A stretch of 64,000 nucleotides of DNA from Apostichopus japonicus (taxonomy: Eukaryota; Echinodermata; Holothuroidea; Aspidochirotida; Stichopodidae), in the NCBI RefSeq assembly GCF_037975245.1, contig NC_092563.1, positions 10,033,001 to 10,097,000 on the forward strand, in the 5' to 3' direction. The notes below the pieces were generated by a model. It had not been told where the DNA came from. It did not search any database and worked only from the letters and a program-made list of their open reading frames with translations. This document shows, piece by piece, positions 59,801 to 64,000 of the stretch. Within the stretch, counting starts at the first letter, position 1, and each line of letters opens with the position of its first letter. The position numbers and the translations under genes are program-made.

Positions 59801-62800
59801 CTATCTGACCGAGGACTTGAACAAAGCAATTTCAGGTCCTCGGTTGTGATTTCTAAAGAATCACCACGTCCTCGGAAGAATTCTATTGTATGGGGTATTG
59901 TTAAGGTTAGGGTACGTGGATTTGAACAATGGAAAATACAATGGGGTCCTCAGTCTGAATTTAATGCAAACATGTGTGTGTGGGTATGCGTTTATTTTGC
60001 TATCTGACCGAGGACTTGAACAAAAGAATTTCAGGTCCTCGGTTGTGATTTCTAAAGAATCACCACGTCCTCGGAAGAATTCTATTGTATGGGGTATTGT
60101 TAATGTTACGGTACGTGGATTTGAACAATGGAAAATACAATGGGGTCCTCGGTCTGAACGAAACACAAACATGTGTGTGTGTGTGTGTGATGTGACAGCT
60201 TGCTCGTAAACACGATATCTCAACAACGACACATTGGATCAATGTCATATTGGACTGGTGATGTGTGGATGGTCCCTATTGTTTTTGTTCTCCATCACAT
60301 GAATATTAATAAGTGGGTAGGGCTTAAAGTAAAATTCTTAAAATGTCAATATCTTCGCAACGGTATGTCCGATCTGCTTCATACTTGGTATGGTGATGTA
60401 AGTGGTTCATTGTCACATGACAATGGAATTTCATCTAATTAATATTCATGAGTAGGTGGGGCTTAATCCTTAATTGCTAGAAATAGCTTGTATACCTGAA
60501 ATCTTAGAAATTAAATGTTGAATTACTGTCATTTTGAACTAGTACATGCTCCATGATTAGTAGATGTTCCCTATTGTTTTTGTTGTTCATGACATGAATA
60601 TTAATGAGTAGGCAGCAGTTAAAGTGAAATTCTTAAAATGTCAATAACTTTGCAACGGTATAACCGATCATCTCCATACTTTGTTGATTGGTGGTGGATA
60701 ATAATAGTTACATTTTCATGTGAAAATAACATGTAACCTCATTAATATTCATGTGTTTGTTGGCCATATAGCATTTGTTTTCCCGAATTCCTAAACTCCT
60801 GTCATTCGTCACGTTTGACATGTTTTCCTGGTTCCTGGGAGCTTGCTGATCTTATCTATATTTGTTTTGCTTTATAAAACCATGAAATTGGCTAGCCAGG
60901 CCATTAAAGGAATAGTCCAGTGACAAATTAAACTGGACTGAAAAAAAGTAACCTTTGCAATTAAGTTGGCATATGTGTATGTTGTGATGAGTTGGCATGT
61001 TTGTATGTTTTGATCAAGTTTGCGTGTGGGTATGGGTGTATATGTATGTTGCATAAATAGCTGGCTCAGACAATTAAAGGGATAGTCTATAGTGAAAATA
61101 GTAAATGAACTTAATAATCTGGTATTACTGTACATGTACCTATAGAGTATAGGGAAATCTTATGTGAGTGGGGTAGATTAATGTGTTGGTAGTAAGGTGT
61201 GAAACTGGTAAAATCTGATGGGTGTCAGGTGGGGGGGGGGTTGTCAGATGAGTAGGGTGATATTGGGATCAGGGTTGTAGGATGGTAGGTGAGGCTGCAG
61301 GTGGTATGATGGTAAGGGTTCCGCTCTGGGTTGGGGATATGGGTTGTGTCGTATGATCCCCATGTGTTTGTCTGGAGAGGGGGTGTGGGGTGGTGAAATG
61401 CCTAGAGTCAACTATATCACTTTTTTTCAACTTTATATGTACATCGATAAAGGCATTAATTTTTGGTTTTGCTTACGATGGCCAGGTAATCTACAGTTGA
61501 GCATGTTTGCAAGTGTATGTATAATCTTAAAAACAATATATTTAATTACTGTAAATGTATTGAATAACTTGTAGATATGCTACATTATCATTACATGGAC
61601 CTCATTGTTTTTTGTTGTCCAGTACATGAATATGTGGGTGGGGCTTGTAATCAAATTCTTAAAATGTCGATATTTTTTTTCAAATATATGTCTGATCACC
61701 TTCATACTTGGTAGGTTGGTACAGTAGTGCCACATGAAACTGAGATTTCATTTATATTCATGAGTGCAACTGACAACTTTATGTCTGATCAGCTTCAGTT
61801 TGGTTTCAGTTGTCTGGCAATAAGTACAATACAGGTATATAACAATAACAAATTCTGACTTATCTTATTTCATAAACTCTCATCGGCATCAGAACCACTA
61901 AACCTTTGGGTTTTCTGGTTCTTCAATTACTGATGAAATCAGACACTCTTTTGTGCTTACTATTGAGGTGAAGCATATGTAGTGTTTAAGAGAAAATATA
62001 AAATGTGATTCCAAATTAATACAGAAATTCTTGCTTTCTTTTTTTCATGTGAGAGGGCTTGATGGTCTAGCAGTGGTTAAGGCCCAATCAGGTTTTATAT
62101 CCAAGAATTGTTCCCACCAGTTAGCTCAACAGACAGCTTTGTACCTATAAGGGAGTTGTCGCAGGTTCGAATCCGTGGTGGGTCATATAAAACTAGTATA
62201 GAAAAACTACTTTTATCCATGGGCAAGACTAACTGGATTAGTCAAGTGACTGCTGGACTAATCATTTAGGTCGCTTGACAAAAGCCTGGTCGATAGAGCA
62301 TTGTTGAATGACTTGTAAAAACTGGTCATGTGACTAATTGAATTAGTCAATTGACATCTTGACTAAGCGTTTAGGTCGCTTGACTAAAGCCTGGTCGATA
62401 GAGGCATAATTGAATGACTAGTAAAAACTGGTCATGTGACCAGGTTTACTTAGTCATATGACCAGAACTATTTGGTCACTGGACCAAAAGTTAGTCAAGT
62501 GACTAGAATTAATTGGTCGATAGAAGCATTGTCTGGACTAATGTACTCTAGTCATCTTGACTAGAGTATGTTTACAGTGTATCACTAAATCCTCAAGATC
62601 TAACCATTATACCTGTTACAAATGGCAACATTTTTATTTTTCAAGGTGAATGAAGTTTCAAACTGAATTACGGGCTCTCTGAAGTTCACGAATATTCACA
62701 CATCTCTCTTTTCTTTGGTGGTGGTGGTAGGGGAGGGGGAGGGGGTCTCCTATGTATTGTCCAGATATACAACGACTGAACCATTCCACACACTAAATTC

Positions 62801-64000
62801 TTATTGAAATTGGTCGATGAAAGAAACTTTAGCTATACAATTGAATATGGACTTCTTTGGACTTAAAAGTTCTCAAGGCCACGTTTAACAATATGTCTGA
62901 TTACAACCTAGAACACCCAAAGGTTGGCAAAACTAGTACTGCGGATCAACGGAGACTCGAGTCACTGATTTAATTATCGAAAGTATTACAATTACCGTAA
63001 AATTATCTAAGTAACAAGTCAGAACACGATCCAAAAAGTTTCATAGTTACCAAGCTTGACGCATCCTTGTGACCCCGACGGGGCGTTCAAGGGACTACGT
63101 CCCCGGGCCAGGTCGATAATAAGGGGGTCCGGGAAAATATAGAGTGGTCCTGGAATACGGTGGGGTCCGCAAAATATGGAATAAAGTATAGTGTAGTCTT
63201 ATTTCATAGTATGCTGTACCACCTAAGGAAAAATTCGACAATTCGTAGTGGAATAATTATCTGCTGGGCCCGATCTGGCCTTTCGACGCCTCCGGGCTCC
63301 TTAACCACCCACATAGTAGTGTTTGGTACACTATGATAAAGAAAAGGCTCCAACTCAAGTCTGGACTGTAGTTAATAAAATGTCGTATAGGGTGATTGTT
63401 TTACTCACCGAGGACTTTGTCTCTATTTTGCTGTATGCTGTTTACACCAAACGTGCTAAACCAATTAAGGTACCATTCAAATGGTGCGTCATTCCCAGCA
63501 CCCGTCATTTTCCGAATCTTTACCACTGAAAATAAAAATTCATATTTCACCAAACAATTGAGATACACATACTTCTATTGACTTCAAATGCCATTGGACC
63601 TGCAGAAAAATGATATAGATCTGAAACCTACTAAGGTGGATCTCGAAAACAATCATGATGTGCTTTCGACTCTTGGGTGGTATTGTGCCGACATCCATTG
63701 CATGCATGTAGTGTGGTGTTTATCTTTATAGCGTATGCTAACCTATACAAATCGAAGTTTGTTATATTTTCTTAAAATGTTCCAAGAATGATAGCAGTCA
63801 AAAGTAGAATGGCAAGCTGACATTGAGCGTAGCACCTCTTAAGTCCCCGATTCCGAACCTTCACACGCTATCAGCTATTCATGCATTCAAGACATCGACA
63901 CATGTTTCTGGTTTGAAAAGAGTAAGCAAATATTAATAAGCTATTGATTTTCGACATACTTACCTTCTCTGCCGTGTATTGGCAGGCCTGTCCATCCTAA
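44626..64000 (-). CDS. CHST15-like gene, copy 2 (5' end outside window)
   Basis: Paralogue of the gene at 29981-35218. Minus-strand exons: A' 64000(+)-63964 (partial), B' 63525-63409, C' 48948-48795, D' 48011-47873, E' 45079-44935, F' 44816-44626 (stop TAA 44628-44626). Every complete exon has the same length and splice phase as copy 1, with no frame break, so the gene looks usable. Product: Golgi PAPS-dependent GalNAc-4-sulfate 6-O-sulfotransferase type. Substitutions include SYDIGEAW to SWDIGENW (exon C), FHRVT to FHRQT (D), VMML to VVML (E), ERKKKR to EKKKKR (F) and VLK to VVK (B). The intron between B' and C' carries a 13.6-kb insertion, making it about 14.5 kb. The PAPS-loop codons of exon A' are beyond the window. 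Confidence 0.9.
44935..45079 (-). CDS. CHST15-like copy 2 exon E'
   Basis: 145 nt between ATTTCACAG and GTAAGTAAC. Encodes the same KLFRGMYYYFLRDWIEAYGR segment; VMML is changed to VVML and other changes are synonymous. Confidence 0.9.
45382..45576 (-). mobile_element. U2-snRNA-headed retro-insert, copy 2
   Basis: Same element as at 30743-30937, with the same 15-bp flanking repeats (45367-45381 and 45577-45591). It therefore inserted before the segmental duplication. Only a few differences were noticed, in a hairpin arm and the tail (CGAAAGGG versus CGAAAAGG; GTCGCCC versus GTCCCCC). Confidence 0.85.
47873..48011 (-). CDS. CHST15-like copy 2 exon D'
   Basis: 139 nt between TTTTACAG and GTGAGTATA. 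Identical motif order to copy 1, with Val to Gln in FHR(V/Q)TMKH. Confidence 0.88.
48795..48948 (-). CDS. CHST15-like copy 2 exon C'
   Basis: 154 nt between TTGTCACAG and GTAAGTGTT. Keeps GDGS and VVILREPVSR. The segment after GDGSVTTS reads WDIGENW, differing from copy 1 YDIGEAW. Confidence 0.9.
50506..50736 (+). CDS. acidic C-terminal exon-like ORF inside the fold-back element
   Basis: Open plus-strand frame encoding about 72 residues: LPGLDPQNYGWKSKNGCYSP then DWFEGPALPDHLFQEG, ending in an acidic tail STEPSWSDDSDDET and a stop at 50734-50736. It has no ATG at the left edge, so it reads like a last exon. It is the only non-repetitive coding-like piece between the arms, so it could be the 3' end of a transposon-encoded protein. 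The YGW...W-x-GPxLP layout resembles tails I associate with transposon-borne CXC-type proteins, but this is only an impression. Confidence 0.4.
50740..52039. other. unique AT-rich spacer of the fold-back element
   Basis: No exon or repeat recognised between the acidic ORF and the right arm. Confidence 0.35.
52255..52865. repeat. 300-bp tandem duplication in the right arm
   Basis: TTGTAGCAGAAAATTTGTCT occurs at 52261 and 52561, exactly 300 bp apart, with the intervening sequence repeated nearly identically. Divisibility by three yields a spurious 186-codon minus-strand frame with two matching halves. Confidence 0.92.
54513..54595 (+). CDS. exon-like segment 1, unknown protein in the giant element
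   Basis: 83 nt between CACATTGGCAG and GTACTG encode 27 residues (RRRLIVEEDATSEVVKKVYS then WLFEDEE). It ends in phase 0, compatible with the next segment at 55166. Family unknown. Confidence 0.35.
55166..55327 (+). CDS. exon-like segment 2, unknown protein in the giant element
   Basis: After AACCATAG the frame reads ILLELKRLEGKTTMAQLLGE, then GLSKYGDAIIRCTLKMKHPT, and reaches TAA at 55325-55327. A GT follows immediately (AAG|GTACTA). Phase 0 matches segment 1. The amphipathic Leu/Lys pattern suggests a helical bundle. No family recognised; could be captured host exons or element-encoded. Confidence 0.35.
   Translation: MLLELKRLEGKTTMAQLLGEGLSKYGDAIIRCTLKMKHPTVIDTSMEKDEGAR
55530..55970 (+). 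pseudogene. CR1/L2-type LINE C-terminal fragment
   Basis: Two plus-strand frames together read the tail of a CR1-like polymerase: LRKIGRIRTYSDCGSTKRLV, SSHLDSCNRLIYGLP and LQR (55545-55670), then RAARLVTLSRKCEHITPILV, LHWLQVKKRIMCKLMLLTYK and LNKLAPYYL (55680-55840). One frameshift and a premature end make it dead; the upstream polymerase core is absent. Confidence 0.85.
57976..58064 (+). CDS. exon-like segment 3, unknown protein in the giant element
   Basis: 89 nt between TTCTTTTAG and a consensus GTAAGT donor encode SRMHAAILSVPTLLNEKLGA then MIVFADEDS. It ends in phase 0. Good splice signals on both sides raise it above chance, but no family is recognised. Confidence 0.4.
58150..58570. repeat. 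~140-bp degenerate tandem repeat (3 units)
   Basis: Three diverged units with the order GATAGTG..TGGTAGTG, CCTTTGGGGT, TTTTAGG, CATATGGGCCA and AAATCACTCAAAAT. No coding content. Confidence 0.8.
59264..59494 (+). CDS. exon-like segments 4 and 5, unknown protein in the giant element
   Basis: 59264-59299 follows TATCTTTGCAG and encodes VTDLSDVPVYIQ before a GTGTTG donor, in phase with segment 3. A further open stretch from about 59365 encodes FAEENPSVFKKIILNVDDTT and NKILEKLNMQIAKN, ending at TGA 59492-59494. The junction between the two is not phase-consistent with the visible AG sites, so the second part is less certain. Confidence 0.25.
59801..60195. repeat. 199-bp tandem duplication
   Basis: CTATCTGACCGAGGACTTGA at 59801 and 60000. 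Each unit contains CCTCGGTTGTGATTTCTAAA and GAATTCTATTGTATGGGGTA and ends in a TG-rich run. It gives artefactual frames on both strands. Confidence 0.93.
60220..61790. repeat. dispersed ~230-bp repeat, 3 diverged copies
   Basis: Copies at about 60240-60475, 60555-60770 and 61600-61780 share CCTATTGTTTTTGTT, CATGAATATTAAT, AAATTCTTAAAATGTC and TTCATACTTGGT motifs in the same order. Between them lies G/T-rich noncoding sequence (60870-61340). Confidence 0.75.
62050..62190 (+). mobile_element. tRNA-like SINE fragment
   Basis: A-box-like TGGTCTAGCAGTGGTTAA (62063-62080) and B box GGTTCGAATCC (62163-62173). The spacing is longer than in a tRNA, so the head is altered or partly duplicated. It lies just inside the subterminal zone of the giant element. 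Confidence 0.5.
62200..62579. repeat. right subterminal repeat zone of the giant element
   Basis: Dense array of TAGTCAAGTGAC, GGTCATGTGAC and GGTCGATAGA motifs in both orientations, with two partly repeated ~130-bp blocks (TTAGGTCGCTTGAC ... AAAACTGGTCATGTGAC). These may be transposase binding sites. Confidence 0.8.
62890..63300. mobile_element. 411-bp insertion specific to copy 2, TTAAC flanks
   Basis: Copy 1 reads GCCACGCTTAACCACCCAC at about 34346; copy 2 is interrupted there. TTAAC is repeated on both sides (62885-62889 and 63301-63305). The insert has no obvious terminal inverted repeats. Its 3' half is GC-rich with GACCCCGACGGGGCG and CGTCCCCGGGCC palindromes. The TTAA(C) target recalls TTAA-specific DNA transposons, but the class is unassigned. 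Confidence 0.65.
63409..63525 (-). CDS. CHST15-like copy 2 exon B'
   Basis: 117 nt between TTTTCAG and GTGAGTAAA, separated from exon C' by the giant insertion. Encodes the same linker as copy 1, with VLK changed to VVK. Confidence 0.87.
63964..64000 (-). CDS. CHST15-like copy 2 exon A' (partial)
   Basis: Only the last 37 nt are inside the window, next to the GTAAGTATG donor. They match the end of copy 1 exon A (RLGWTGLPIH..REG). Confidence 0.8.

Larger units (their letters stand above)
49003..62579. mobile_element. 13.6-kb CACTS-ended DNA element with TA target duplication (CMC/EnSpm-like?)
   Basis: 13,577 bp inserted in the intron between exons C' and B' of CHST15-like copy 2. The paralogue has the uninterrupted site CTCTAATATCAC at 34041-34052. 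Here the TA is duplicated at 49001-49002 and 62580-62581. The terminal inverted repeats are about 24 bp with three mismatches, starting CACTCTAAACA at the left and CACTGTAAACA (inward from the right), and both continue into TCTAGTCAAG. Subterminal zones (49020-49180 and 62200-62570) are packed with direct and inverted GTCAAGTGAC/TAGTCA motifs, as in CACTA-type elements. CACT ends with a 2-bp TA duplication recall animal CMC (EnSpm/Mirage) transposons. No transposase was recognised, so class and autonomy are unproven. Nested inside are a fold-back element, a LINE fragment and tandem repeats. Confidence 0.9.
42372..64000. repeat. segmental tandem duplication, copy 2
   Basis: Homologous to 26508 onward in the same orientation. 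Homology is continuous over 42372-49002 and resumes at 62580 after the giant insertion, running off the window end. Exons keep identical lengths and phases. Relative to copy 1 it lacks the 27050-28316 segment and gains 49003-62579 and 62890-63300. A TA/TACATA microsatellite has expanded at 43865-44032. Confidence 0.95.

Noticed and set aside
59798-60248. Overlapping frames on both strands with duplicated halves
   Set aside because: Explained by the 199-bp tandem duplication. Open frames on both strands at once argue against coding.

Overview
This is a gene-poor, repeat-rich nuclear segment from an animal. The evidence is small coding exons with GT/AG splice sites, long introns, tRNA-derived SINEs, LINE relics, hAT-type MITEs, minisatellites and many poly-G/poly-C tracts. 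The protein content (chondroitin GalNAc4S-6-O- and uronyl-2-O-sulfotransferase families) and the repeat style suggest a marine invertebrate. An echinoderm such as a holothurian is my best guess, but the sequence alone does not prove it.

Protein-coding content is dominated by carbohydrate sulfotransferases, all on the minus strand. (1) 12351-13484 is an intact single-exon type II membrane protein related to uronyl/heparan 2-O-sulfotransferases. The residues expected for PAPS binding and catalysis are replaced, so it may be a pseudoenzyme. (2) 29981-35218 holds six phase-compatible exons (A-F) encoding the whole catalytic domain of a CHST15-like (GalNAc4S-6ST) enzyme, with a probable stem exon at about 37479-38009. 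(3) 44626-64000 holds a second copy of that gene, made by a tandem duplication of about 15-16 kb. Its exons F to B are intact and exon A runs off the window.

The paralogues provide a natural before/after comparison. In copy 2 a 13,577-bp element (49003-62579) with CACTST termini and a TA target duplication sits in the intron between exons C and B; copy 1 has the empty TA site at 34046-34047. That element carries a nested fold-back element (49634-53128), a CR1-like LINE fragment, several tandem repeats and some unassigned exon-like open segments. Both gene copies also share a U2-snRNA-headed retro-insert with 15-bp target duplications, so it predates the duplication.

Layout: 1-3.6 kb, a 630-bp tandem duplication and a LINE relic; 3.6-7.2 kb, a 57-bp minisatellite with a 570-bp higher-order period; 7.2-12.3 kb, AT microsatellites and a hAT MITE; 12.35-13.5 kb, the UST-like gene; 13.5-22.2 kb, minisatellites, MITEs and a SINE; 22.4-25.3 kb, a repeat arm and an L1/Tx1-like LINE 3' end split by a MITE; 26.5-38 kb, CHST15-like copy 1 with a 20-bp intronic minisatellite; 38-42.4 kb, nothing recognised; 42.4-64 kb, CHST15-like copy 2 with its giant insertion.
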